Assembly (NCBI GenBank): GCA_023399155.1
Contig: JAEWQP010000031.1
Span: 22,915-86,914 of the forward strand
Source: Verrucomicrobiota bacterium
Lineage (GTDB): Bacteria > Verrucomicrobiota > Verrucomicrobiia > Opitutales > Opitutaceae
Direction: 5' to 3'
DNA: 64,000 bases
The position numbers and the translations under genes are program-made. Below, piece by piece: positions 54,815 to 63,416 of the stretch (position 1 is its first letter; each line of letters starts with the position of its first letter). The notes under the pieces are model-generated. The model was not told where the DNA came from and did no database searches. It saw nothing but the letters and a program-made list of their open reading frames with translations.

Positions 54815-55383
54815 CTCGCCGTGTTCGGCGAAAGCGTGGTATTTGGGCAATCCTCCGTGTCTCGGCAAGCGCAAGATTCACGGACCCGTCCGGACCGCAC
54901 GACTTCGCGCGCGAACAAGCCCTCGATAGAACGTGTCATGCACTCCCGAAGTGGACCTCGCAGGTCGGGCGCGCTTGGTCCGGTTCGTGGCGCGCCCGGT
55001 CTTGTCGGCCGCAGGCGCGGCCTCGGAACCGAGCACGCGGAGAAAACCGATTCGCACTGGCGGCGGATTCGGAGAACCCGCCCCACCTGGGAGACACCGC
55101 GCAGCGAAGTTCATGACGGATTCTTGCGCGGTGCATGGGAAGCCGTGGACTCCACCGGCCTGCTCCCGGCTGAAGTGAAACCGGGCGCATCGCCTGGGCA
55201 TTTCCGTCTCCGGTGGATCACCGAGGCTCGTTGCGACGTCGGTTGACCCGCGACGATCCCGGGGCTGGCCTCGGCTTGAGAATGCCGCTCCCGCGCTTGA
55301 GATCGCGCGTCCAATGGGTCTCCGCGCTCGTTTTCGGATTCCGTCGCCGCGGGCAAGCCGCAAAGGTCGCCGGAGTCGCGATC
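54815..55383. other. gene-free host region right of attR
   Basis: 569 bp with several overlapping short open frames on both strands but none with a recognisable domain or good ribosome-binding site. The first 100 bases must include the original tRNA-Lys promoter, now separated from the intact tRNA. Nothing else is supported. Confidence 0.45.
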
Positions 55384-58032
55384 ATGTCCCCATACCCCAT
55401 GCGTTTCCGTTTTGTCGCCTTCATGTTGATTGCCGCCGTCATCGCGTCCGCCGGCCCGGCGGCCGAGCCGGCCCCGGAGGGTTGGTTCAACTGGCCGTCC
55501 GTCGAGCCCGCTGACGGGACCGCCCTCGACACGCGCACCTCCGAGACACTGCCCGCCGGTTCCCGCGGACGCGTGGCCGTGCGCGATGGCAGATTCGTCA
55601 CCGGCGACGGCGAACCCATCCGATTCTGGGGCGCGAACATCAGCGCGGCCGAGGCGTTTCCCAGCGCCGAGGATGCCGAGTTCCTCGCGCGCCGCCTGGC
55701 CAAGGGTGGAGTGAATATCGTCCGGCTCCATCACCTCGACAACACCTGGGCGATCGATTCCGGCGGCAGTCTGTGGCCGAAGGACCGCGACTCCCGCGAC
55801 CGGATCGATGCCGTCCAATTGAAGGTGCTCCATCGCCTCGTCGCCGCGCTCAAACGCCACGGCATCTACGTCAACCTGAACCTGAAGGTGTCGAAATCGC
55901 TCTCCACCGCCGACGGTTTCCCGCCGACGATCGCGGAGCTGCCGGGATTCCAGAAACGGGTCGATATTTTCCAGCGCCGCATGATCGACCTCCAGAAGGA
56001 CTATGCGCGGCAGCTTTTGACTCCAGAAAACCCCTACACCGGTTTCTCGCTCGCCGCCGACCCCGCCGTGGCCGTGGTCGAGATCAACAACGAGAATTCA
56101 CTCCTCGGCTACTGGACGCGCGACCTCGGCCGCGGTCTTCACCGGCTGCCCGAACCTTTCCGCTCCGAACTCCAGGGGCTGTGGAACACATGGCTTGCAC
56201 GCCGCTATGCCGACGACGAGGCCTTGCGCCGGACCTGGGTCGACCCTCAGGCGGGCGAGGCGCCCGCGTCGCTCGTCCGCGCCGATGCGGCGTGGTCCAC
56301 GAAGCTGCGCCCCGGCACCGAGGCCCGCCTCGGGACCGATGGCGATGCGCGTTCGCTGCGGATCTCGATCGAGCGGTCCTCGGGCATCCCCTGGCACGCG
56401 CAGTTTTCCCTCCGCGGCCTGACCATCGAGGAAGGCCATCCCTACACGGTCGAGTTCGAGGCCCGTGCCGATCGTGAGCGATCGCTCGAAGTCGGGGTCG
56501 GCCTCGACGGCGACGCACGACCGGGTGAGGAATGGCGCAGCTTCGGTCTGCTCGATCCCTCCACGATCGGCACGGCCTGGCACCCGGTCCGCCTCGTGTT
56601 TGCCGCGCATTCCGTCGCGGACGATCCCGCCGCGTTGAGCCTCAATGCCGCCGCCGCTCCCGGCTGGATCGAGATCCGCGGCTTGCGCCTCACGAAGGGT
56701 GCCCACGGTGCGGGCCTGCAGGCCGGGCAGTCGCCTCGTGCCGGATCCGTGCCCATCCCCGTCGCCTTCTCGGCCCGCCAGTGGGCGGACTGGATACATT
56801 TCCTCGCCGATACGGAGCGGGCGTTTGCCGACGAGATGCGCGCGCTGCTTCGGGACGAGATCGGCGTCAGGGCGCCCATCGCGTGTTCACAGATCGACTA
56901 CGGCGGCCTCACCGGGCTCTGGCGGGAGCAGCCTATGGATTTTGCGGATGCGCACATTTACTGGCAGCATCCCGATTTCGCCGCCGGTGCCGACTGGGAC
57001 GCCGCCCGGTGGTCGATTGTGAACTCGCCTCAGATTGCCGGGTTCTCGCCGCGGAGTTTTGCCGCTCTCGGCGTGCTCGCCTTCACGCGCGTGGCCGGCA
57101 AGCCCTTTTCCGTGAGCGAATACGACCATGCCGCCCCGAGTGACTTCGCGTGCGAGATGTACGCCACGCTGGCGACGTTCGCATGCCGCCAGGATTGGGA
57201 CGCCGTCTACCCGTTCGCGATAGCCGAGTACGGCTCGCGCAATCCCGACGGCGCGCTGAGCAACTTCTTCGACCAGATCAATCATCCGGCGAAATGGGCC
57301 TTCGCACCGTTCGCCACCCGCGTGTTCCGGCGCGGGCTGGTCGCGCCGGCGGAGTCCTCGGCCGTCCTTCATCTCGCCTCTCCGGTCTGGCAGGAGCAGC
57401 CCCACGCGGACCTGCTCTGGCGCAAGCTCCTTCCCGCCGGGCCGATTCCGTTTCTCGATCAGCGCCTGGGCGTGAGCGACCGACATGCCGCCGCGGATAC
57501 GCAGGCGAGGGTTGCACGCGAGGGCAACGTCCGCCCCGGCCCGGTGTCCGTCATCGATGGCGACGCGGGGAGGCTCTATATCGTCGCGGCGCCCGCCGCT
57601 GCGGCCATTGTTGGCGCGATCGGCGGTGCGTCGGCCGACGCCGGTGCCTTGCACGTGACGTGCCGGGATTTCGGCCGCGGGTTCGCCGCCATCACGGCCA
57701 TCGCACTCGACGACGCGCCTCTCGCCAGGTCCGCACGCGTGCTCGTGACGCTCGCCGCTCGTGGCGAAAACACGGGGATGACCTGGAACAAAGACCGGAC
57801 GTCGGTCGGCGCGGGGTGGGGCCGGGCACCCACGATCGCTGAACGCGTGCCCGCCACGGTGACACTCGAAGGCGACGGCGCGCGCACGGTGTATGCACTC
57901 GCTCCCGACGGCACGCGTACGCGCCGCGTGGTGACAGAAGCGGTCGGGGGTGGGGTCCGCTTCTCCGTTTCGCCCGAGGATGCGACCCTGCACTACGAGA
58001 TCGTCACCGGCTCGGGCGGCTCCACGCCGTAG
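55384..58032 (+). CDS. secreted glycoside hydrolase, clan GH-A (GH5-like), with accessory domain
   Basis: An 882-residue protein; the ATG at 55384 has GGAG eight bases upstream (ATG at 55399 is the alternative). Signal peptide: FRFVAFMLIAAVIASAGPAA. A (beta/alpha)8 barrel follows: PIRFWGANISAAEAFP, GGVNIVRLHHLDNTW, HGIYVNLNLKVS, acid/base Glu237 in VVEINNENSLLGYW and probable nucleophile Glu579 in FSVSEYDH. Between them, about 320-460, is an inserted beta-rich module resembling a carbohydrate-binding domain (IPWHAQFSLRGLTIEEGHPY). The C-terminal 200 residues are beta-rich too. Substrate is unknown; a plant or algal polysaccharide fits the rest of the genome. Confidence 0.82.
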   Translation: MSPYPMRFRFVAFMLIAAVIASAGPAAEPAPEGWFNWPSVEPADGTALDTRTSETLPAGSRGRVAVRDGRFVTGDGEPIRFWGANISAAEAFPSAEDAEFLARRLAKGGVNIVRLHHLDNTWAIDSGGSLWPKDRDSRDRIDAVQLKVLHRLVAALKRHGIYVNLNLKVSKSLSTADGFPPTIAELPGFQKRVDIFQRRMIDLQKDYARQLLTPENPYTGFSLAADPAVAVVEINNENSLLGYWTRDLGRGLHRLPEPFRSELQGLWNTWLARRYADDEALRRTWVDPQAGEAPASLVRADAAWSTKLRPGTEARLGTDGDARSLRISIERSSGIPWHAQFSLRGLTIEEGHPYTVEFEARADRERSLEVGVGLDGDARPGEEWRSFGLLDPSTIGTAWHPVRLVFAAHSVADDPAALSLNAAAAPGWIEIRGLRLTKGAHGAGLQAGQSPRAGSVPIPVAFSARQWADWIHFLADTERAFADEMRALLRDEIGVRAPIACSQIDYGGLTGLWREQPMDFADAHIYWQHPDFAAGADWDAARWSIVNSPQIAGFSPRSFAALGVLAFTRVAGKPFSVSEYDHAAPSDFACEMYATLATFACRQDWDAVYPFAIAEYGSRNPDGALSNFFDQINHPAKWAFAPFATRVFRRGLVAPAESSAVLHLASPVWQEQPHADLLWRKLLPAGPIPFLDQRLGVSDRHAAADTQARVAREGNVRPGPVSVIDGDAGRLYIVAAPAAAAIVGAIGGASADAGALHVTCRDFGRGFAAITAIALDDAPLARSARVLVTLAARGENTGMTWNKDRTSVGAGWGRAPTIAERVPATVTLEGDGARTVYALAPDGTRTRRVVTEAVGGGVRFSVSPEDATLHYEIVTGSGGSTP

Positions 58033-58399
58033 GGTTCGCCCAGCAGCCTGCACACGACAATCAGCGACCTGGATCGCGCCGGCTCGATCGCGGAACTGAC
58101 CGCGTGCGGCGACGCGTCAACCCCCGGCACGATGGGCAAGAACCGGTACCCGGGCGGCGGGTTGCCGGATGCGCGCCGAGCAAGACGCGTCGGGGCGCGG
58201 CGTGTTCGGGGTTCGCGGGTTGAAGGCGCGCTTCGACGCGGTCGGTTCAGCGGCAAGCGATGAGCGTTCGGGCGGATCAGTGGCTCGGGTGTCGTTGCGG
58301 GGCCGGAAATGATGCGTTCATGGTCGCGGCTTGAAAGCGGGCCGGAGTCGGTCGTTGTCCCTTTCGCGCCATCTTCGGGATGGCGCTGACGTTGACGCC
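58033..58399. other. intergenic region, no gene seen
   Basis: A 367-bp spacer between the glycoside hydrolase and MFS genes. GC-rich, with no supported gene, repeat or terminator. Confidence 0.4.
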
Positions 58400-59635
58400 A
58401 TGAATGCCTTTTGCCGAGAACTCATCCGAGACCTGCGCGCCATGCCGCGGGGCCTCTGGGTGCTCGTGGGCGGGCAGTTCATCAATCGGTTCGGCAGCTT
58501 CGTCATGCCGTTTCTCTCGCTTTATCTCGCGGGCCGAGGTCTCGGCATGGGTGAGATCGCCTCGATCCTCGCTGCCATCTCGGTCGGACACCTCGTCGCC
58601 CCGTTTGTATCCGGATACCTCACCGACGCGATCGGTCGCCGCGATACGATCGTGATCTCGCTTGCGGGCGGCGCGGTCTCGCTCCTCGGGCTCTACTTTG
58701 CCGAGGGCTACCCGCAGATCGTAATCGTCGCGACGCTCTATGGTTTCCTTTCTTCAATGTTCGCGCCGCCGGCCAATGCGCTCATCAGCGACCTCGTGCC
58801 GTCCGAGTTGCGCGTGACCGCCTTCGCACTCCTGCGCCTGGCGATCAACGCCGGATTTGCCGCCGGTCCGGCCGTCGCGGGACTGTTGTTCACACGTGCG
58901 CCGGTGCTGATATTCGTCGGCGACGCACTCACGACGCTCATCTTCGCCGGGCTCGCGTGGGCCCTGCTTCCCCACGGGTTGCGCACGGTGCAGGGCCGCG
59001 TGACGTCCGCGCGGGTGGTCGCCCGCAGCTGGGTGGAGGCCACCCGCGATGTGTTGGCAAATGGCGCGTTCCTGCAACTGCTGGGCGGCTCACTCCTGAT
59101 GGCCGTGGCTTTCCAACAGGTCTTCACGGTGCTCGCCCTCGATGCGACAGCACGCGGGCTCGACCCTGTGGCCTACGGGATTTTGATGGGCACCAATGGC
59201 TTGTTCATCGCGTTCGCAGAGTTGCCGCTCTCGCACTGGGTCAAACGCTTCCGGCCACAGGTCGTCCTTCGCGTGGGCTACGCCCTGATCGCGGTGGGTT
59301 GCGCGAGTTTCGCGTTCGCGCGGTCGCTCCCGGGATTTGTGGCGGCCATGGCCGTGTTCACTTTCGGGGAAATGCTTTCGCTGCCGGTGGCGGCTGGATA
59401 CACGTCGCAGCTCGCGCCGGCGCGCTTTCGCGGTCGCTACTTCGGGTGGTCGACGGTGGTGTGGAGCATCGCCGGCATGGCCGGCAGCACTGGCGTCTGG
59501 TTTTACGGCCGGGTGGGGGATGTCTGGTGGCTGTGGTCAGGTGCGGTCGCCCTGCTCGGTTCCGTCGTGATGTGCGTCCGTCGACCCGCTCGGGAGGACA
59601 TCTCGGAGCCCGCCTCGGCGTCGGCCCGGGGATAG
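58400..59635 (+). CDS. MFS transporter
   Basis: A 411-residue, probably 12-helix permease starting at MNAFCRELIRDLRAMP. The family loop-2/3 signature is GYLTDAIGRRDTIV, matching G(X)xxDRxGRR; equivalent cytoplasmic-loop residues recur in SHWVKRFRPQVVLR. Helix 4-5 carries LISDLVPSELRVTAFALLRL and helix 5 NAGFAAGPAVAG, typical of drug-efflux MFS (DHA1) proteins. A second start (58331) adds an Arg/Ser-rich stretch and is less likely. The substrate is unknown. Confidence 0.9.
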   Translation: MNAFCRELIRDLRAMPRGLWVLVGGQFINRFGSFVMPFLSLYLAGRGLGMGEIASILAAISVGHLVAPFVSGYLTDAIGRRDTIVISLAGGAVSLLGLYFAEGYPQIVIVATLYGFLSSMFAPPANALISDLVPSELRVTAFALLRLAINAGFAAGPAVAGLLFTRAPVLIFVGDALTTLIFAGLAWALLPHGLRTVQGRVTSARVVARSWVEATRDVLANGAFLQLLGGSLLMAVAFQQVFTVLALDATARGLDPVAYGILMGTNGLFIAFAELPLSHWVKRFRPQVVLRVGYALIAVGCASFAFARSLPGFVAAMAVFTFGEMLSLPVAAGYTSQLAPARFRGRYFGWSTVVWSIAGMAGSTGVWFYGRVGDVWWLWSGAVALLGSVVMCVRRPAREDISEPASASARG

Positions 59636-59647
59636 GCCCGCTCGCTC

Positions 59648-59678
59648 GCGCACGCTTGCCGCCAGGGCGGGCGTGCGC
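59648..59678. terminator. hairpin after the MFS gene
   Basis: GCGCACGC (59648-59655) and GCGTGCGC (59671-59678) pair perfectly 13 bases past the stop codon. No U-run follows, so terminator function is tentative. Confidence 0.4.
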
Positions 59679-59744
59679 CGGCCGCGCTGACGCTGCGGCC
59701 ATCCTTGCCACAACGCCGGATTTCAGTCGTTGTCGTGCGAAGTC

Positions 59745-61778
59745 ATGACTCCGGTAAATTCCAGCCGCGCGTCGGCGCCCGGCACGATTCTGGTGGTTGA
59801 TGACACCCCTGCGACCCTGCACCTCGTCGCGTCCCAGCTCCAATCATCGGGCTACGCTGTGGAACTCGCCGAGGACGGTGACGATGCGCTCGAGCGCGCA
59901 CGCGAGGTGCAGCCCGACCTGATCCTTCTCGACATCGTGCTGCCCGGCATCGACGGCATCACGGTCTGCCGGCGGCTCAAGGACGATGTAACCACGGCGT
60001 CAATACCCGTGATCTTCCTCACGTCGCTCGACCAGCCCGAGACGATGATCTCCGGTTTCGCCGCGGGCGGCGTGGACTTCCTCACCAAACCCGTGCACCC
60101 CGAGGAGCTTCGTGCACGCGTGCGCACACACGTGGCCCTGCGCCGGCTCCAGGAGGACCTCGAGACGCGCGTGCGCGAACGCACCGCGGAACTGGGGCGC
60201 GCCAACCAGCAGCTGCGCGACGAGGCGGAGGGCCGCGAGCGCACCCAGGCCACGCTTCGCGCCAGCGAGGAACGGTATCGGGAACTTTACGAGAACAACC
60301 CGGCGATGTATTTCACCGTCGGCTCCACCGGGCGCATCCTCTCCGTCAACCGTTTCGGCGCCGAACAGCTCGGCTACACCTCGGAGGAACTTGTCGGTCG
60401 CCCCGTCGTCGAGTTGTTTCACCCCGAGGATCGCGCGGCCGCCGCCCGCCAGCTGGGGACCTGCGCGTCCGAGCCGGGTCGTCTCTTCACGTGGGAGCTC
60501 CGCAAGATCCGTCACGACGGCAGCAGCTTCTGGGTGAAGGAACTCGCGCGCGCCGTCATCCGCCCCGGAGGTCCGGTCGTGTTCATCGTGTGCGAGGACA
60601 TCACCAGCCGGCGGACACTCGAGTCGCAGTTGCGCCAGTCGCAGCGCATGGACGCCTTCGGCCAGCTCGCCGGCGGCGTCGCCCACGATTTCAACAACGT
60701 CCTCTCCGTCATCCTCGGTCAGGCTGAACTCGCGCTCGATGCGCCCCCGTCGTCCAACTCGCGGACGGATGCCCTCCGCGAGATTCGCGAGGCATCGCTG
60801 CGGGCGCGCAACCTCACGCGCCAGCTGCTCGTCTTCAGCAGACGACAGGAAATGCAGTTCGCACCCGTTGACCTTAATGCGATGGTAACTGATGTCGCCG
60901 GCCTCCTCGGCCGCGTCATCGGCGAGCACATCACACTCGAACTCGATCTCTGCCCCGAGGGAGTGTCCGTCCACGGCGATGCGGCCATGCTTGGTCAGGT
61001 CATTCTCAACATGGCGGTCAACGCGCGCGACGCCATGCCCACCGGCGGTCGCCTGACGATTTCCACAGCCCGCACTACGCTCGTCGGCGATGCCCCGGGC
61101 CGCCCCATGCGCGGCCCTCCCGGCGAGTATGTCGTGCTCACCTGCGCCGACTCCGGTTCAGGCATCGCACCCGAGATCCTCGGCCGCATCTTCGAGCCGT
61201 TCTTCACCACCAAGGACGTGGGGCAGGGGACCGGCCTCGGCCTCGCCACTTCGCTCAGCATCGTCCAGCAACATCACGGATGGATCGAGGTCGAGAGCAC
61301 ACCCGCCCAGGGCACCCGTTTCCACATCCACCTTCCGCGCCGTCTCGAGCCCGCAGCGCGCCCGGCCACCGCCAGTCCGCCCGCTCCCGTCGCGCCCGGC
61401 AGCGAGGGCACGGTGCTCCTCGTCGAGGATGAGACCAGTGTTCGCCGCGTGGCCAAGCGCACCCTCGAGCGCCTCGGGTATTCCGTCATCGAGGCCTCTG
61501 ACGGGGAGGAGGCATTGGAAGCCTGGGCGGAAAACCGCGACGGCATTGACCTGGTCCTCACGGACATCGTCATGCCGGGGCGGATTTCCGGCCGGGCACT
61601 CGCCCGCAAACTTCGCGAGGAATCACCGGGCCAGCGCGTGGCCCTCATGACGGGCTACGATCCCGAAGTGCTCGCCCAAAAACTCAACGATCAGGATCGC
61701 GACCTCCCGCACATCCAAAAGCCGTTCACAGTCGACGCGCTCTCCGACTTCGTCCGCGAAACACTCGCCCGCGCATAA
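59745..61778 (+). CDS. hybrid sensor histidine kinase (REC-PAS-HisKA-HATPase-REC)
   Basis: A 677-residue soluble kinase. REC1 (about 14-130) has phosphoacceptor Asp63 in LLDIVLPGIDG and Lys in FLTKPVHPEE. A coiled linker (RVRERTAELGRANQQLRDEA) leads to a PAS domain (about 175-295, ERYRELYENNPAMYFTV). The H-box is GGVAHDFNNVLSVILGQAEL with His314; N-box ILNMAVNARDAMP, G1 DSGSGIAPEILGR, G2 GTGLGLATS. REC2 (about 555-675) has VLLVEDETSVRR, Asp in VLTDIVMPG and Lys in HIQKPFTVD. No membrane segment is seen, so it senses a cytoplasmic signal or is relayed to by another kinase. No dedicated output gene is adjacent. Confidence 0.93.
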   Translation: MTPVNSSRASAPGTILVVDDTPATLHLVASQLQSSGYAVELAEDGDDALERAREVQPDLILLDIVLPGIDGITVCRRLKDDVTTASIPVIFLTSLDQPETMISGFAAGGVDFLTKPVHPEELRARVRTHVALRRLQEDLETRVRERTAELGRANQQLRDEAEGRERTQATLRASEERYRELYENNPAMYFTVGSTGRILSVNRFGAEQLGYTSEELVGRPVVELFHPEDRAAAARQLGTCASEPGRLFTWELRKIRHDGSSFWVKELARAVIRPGGPVVFIVCEDITSRRTLESQLRQSQRMDAFGQLAGGVAHDFNNVLSVILGQAELALDAPPSSNSRTDALREIREASLRARNLTRQLLVFSRRQEMQFAPVDLNAMVTDVAGLLGRVIGEHITLELDLCPEGVSVHGDAAMLGQVILNMAVNARDAMPTGGRLTISTARTTLVGDAPGRPMRGPPGEYVVLTCADSGSGIAPEILGRIFEPFFTTKDVGQGTGLGLATSLSIVQQHHGWIEVESTPAQGTRFHIHLPRRLEPAARPATASPPAPVAPGSEGTVLLVEDETSVRRVAKRTLERLGYSVIEASDGEEALEAWAENRDGIDLVLTDIVMPGRISGRALARKLREESPGQRVALMTGYDPEVLAQKLNDQDRDLPHIQKPFTVDALSDFVRETLARA

Positions 61779-61782
61779 CCCC

Positions 61783-61942
61783 CGCGTTTTCCGCAGGAAA
61801 AGCGCGCTTGGGTCCCGCGTTTTCCGCAGGAAAAGCGCGTCTGGGTCCCGCGTTTTCCGCAGGAAAAGCGCGTCTGGGTCCCCCGCGTTTTCCGCAGGAA
61901 AAGCGCGTCTGGGTCCCCCGCGTTTTCCGCAGGAAAAGCGCG
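61783..61942. repeat. five tandem hairpin repeats
   Basis: Five identical 24-bp palindromic cores, CGCGTTTTCCGCAGGAAAAG plus CGCG, at 61783, 61816, 61849, 61884 and 61919 (spacing 33, 33, 35 and 35). Each folds as CGCGTTTTCC/GGAAAAGCGCG with a bulged C and GCA loop. Linkers read (T/C)TTGGGTCC or TCTGGGTCCCC. It begins five bases after the kinase stop codon. It is too short and too palindromic to be a CRISPR array. Confidence 0.9.
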
Positions 61943-62040
61943 TCTGCCCCGCCACTCCCCACGCGAGGCGCGTGAAGGCCCCTTATCCCGCAGGGGAGTC
62001 GCACGGTTCCCGCGCCTCCCCCGCGCCTGCGCCGCAATCG

Positions 62041-62817
62041 CTAGGGCTGGAAGTTGACCGGGACCACGGCACCCTCGGGCGACTGCGTCGCCTGAGCGCC
62101 GTTTTTCGGGGCAAAGCCGGCACGCAGGATGGCCTGGAGCTTGCGGTTCTGCTCGGCCACCCGGGCGTCGAGCGGGCTCGTCGAAGCCGGCGCGATCCGC
62201 GACGCGTCGAGTGATGGCAGCGAACTCAGGACGAACTCGGGGTCACCAAAGGAAGGCGCCCGACTGCCGGAGCCGAGGGAGAACGGGTCGACGAAACTCT
62301 CCCTGGACTGAAGCACCAGCGAGTCGCCCCGGGCCGGGCCGGCAAAGGGCGCCGCATAGGAACTCGGCGCCGGAGCGGCGGCCGCGATCACGGACACCGC
62401 CTCGACTGTCGGAACGCTCACACCCGACGACTCGGCGGTCTGCACCTGCGACTCCGACGGGCCGACGTGCGGCATCGACCAGAATGCGAGCGCGACCGCC
62501 AGGCAGGCGGCCATGGCGCCACTCGTCCAGAATAGGACGCGACGAAAGGGCGGACCGGGCACGCGGCCCGGTAGCGCCACGGCGGCGCGTACGCGGCCAG
62601 CGGCACCGACCACCGGCTGGGATCGGGTGCTGGCTGCGGCGGTTCGAAACTGAGCGTAAACGAGACGAGTGGCTGCCTGCATGCGGCAATACTCGTCATA
62701 GATGCGACGGCGGCCGGGGTCGTTTTCGATCTCGCGCTCCACCTCGCGGGCTTCGATCGGAGACGCCTCCCCGTCGACGTAGAGGTTCAGCAGCTGGATG
62801 AATGTCTTGTGGTTCAT
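62041..62817 (-). CDS. anti-sigma factor-like membrane protein
   Basis: A 258-residue protein whose ATG overlaps the ECF sigma stop (ATGA), implying translational coupling. The N-terminal 60 residues (FIQLLNLYVDGEASPIEARE then YDEYCRMQAATRLVYAQ) resemble the anti-sigma N-terminal domain, although the HxxxCxxC zinc motif is reduced to a single Cys (YDEYCRM). One membrane helix at about 93-114 (RVLFWTSGAMAACLAVALAF) is followed by a Ser/Pro-rich extracytoplasmic part. It should sequester the upstream sigma at the membrane until a signal releases it. Confidence 0.75.
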   Translation of the reverse strand: MNHKTFIQLLNLYVDGEASPIEAREVEREIENDPGRRRIYDEYCRMQAATRLVYAQFRTAAASTRSQPVVGAAGRVRAAVALPGRVPGPPFRRVLFWTSGAMAACLAVALAFWSMPHVGPSESQVQTAESSGVSVPTVEAVSVIAAAAPAPSSYAAPFAGPARGDSLVLQSRESFVDPFSLGSGSRAPSFGDPEFVLSSLPSLDASRIAPASTSPLDARVAEQNRKLQAILRAGFAPKNGAQATQSPEGAVVPVNFQP

Positions 62818-63416
62818 AGGGTTTCCCCACCGAGTTTCTCGCGCAGGCTCTCGCGCGCGCGGGCGATGCGGCTTTTGACCGTACCCACGCTTATCTTCAG
62901 GATATCCGCGATCTCCTCATAGGACAGGTTCTGCACATTGCGCAGGATGAGGATCTCGCGGTGTTTTTCGCTGAGTTGCTCCATGCCCGCCGAGACGCGA
63001 TCGACAAATTCCTGGGTAACGGTCGCGTCCTCGGGACTCACCACCTCGGCTGGGAAAACGTCCGCCAGGGTGGTCTCGGAATCCGCGCCCAAGGGGGCCT
63101 CAAACGAGATCGAACGATCGCGTTTGCGGCGCCACCAATACCAATACCGGTTGCGGGCGAGGTTCGTTGCGATCTGGTAGAGCCAGGTCGAGAACGACGA
63201 CTCGCCGCGGAAGCTGCCGAGGGCGCGGTGGGCCCGGATGAATGCGTCCTGCGTCACTTCCTCCGCATCTTGCTGGTTGCGGAGCAACTGGTTGACCATC
63301 CCGTAGATACGGTCCCAGTAACGCGTGACCATTTCGTCGAACGCACCCTGATCGCCCGCCTTGAAGCGGTCGACGAGGATACGATCGATGGCAACTTCCT
63401 GCGCTTTGGAGGACAT
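62814..63416 (-). CDS. ECF-type RNA polymerase sigma factor
   Basis: A 200-residue sigma-70 family protein starting at MSSKAQEVAID (63416), with a strong ribosome-binding site (AAAGGAGG). Region 2: DQGAFDEMVTRYWDRIYGMV, DAEEVTQDAFIRAHRAL, then SSFSTWLYQIATNLARNRYW. Region 4: EKHREILILRNVQNLSYEEI, then ILKISVGTVKSRIARARESL. It directs polymerase to envelope-stress-type promoters. The linker between regions (SISFEAPLGADSETTLADVF) is longer than in E. coli RpoE. The next gene is its likely anti-sigma factor. Confidence 0.93.
   Translation of the reverse strand: MSSKAQEVAIDRILVDRFKAGDQGAFDEMVTRYWDRIYGMVNQLLRNQQDAEEVTQDAFIRAHRALGSFRGESSFSTWLYQIATNLARNRYWYWWRRKRDRSISFEAPLGADSETTLADVFPAEVVSPEDATVTQEFVDRVSAGMEQLSEKHREILILRNVQNLSYEEIADILKISVGTVKSRIARARESLREKLGGETL

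Noticed and set aside
54815..55383. Possible genes of about 150-160 codons on both strands right of attR.
   Set aside because: They overlap one another, lack recognisable domains and ribosome-binding sites, and run into the glycoside hydrolase gene.
61783..61942. Possible CRISPR array.
   Set aside because: The linkers are only 9-11 bp and nearly identical, and no cas gene is near.
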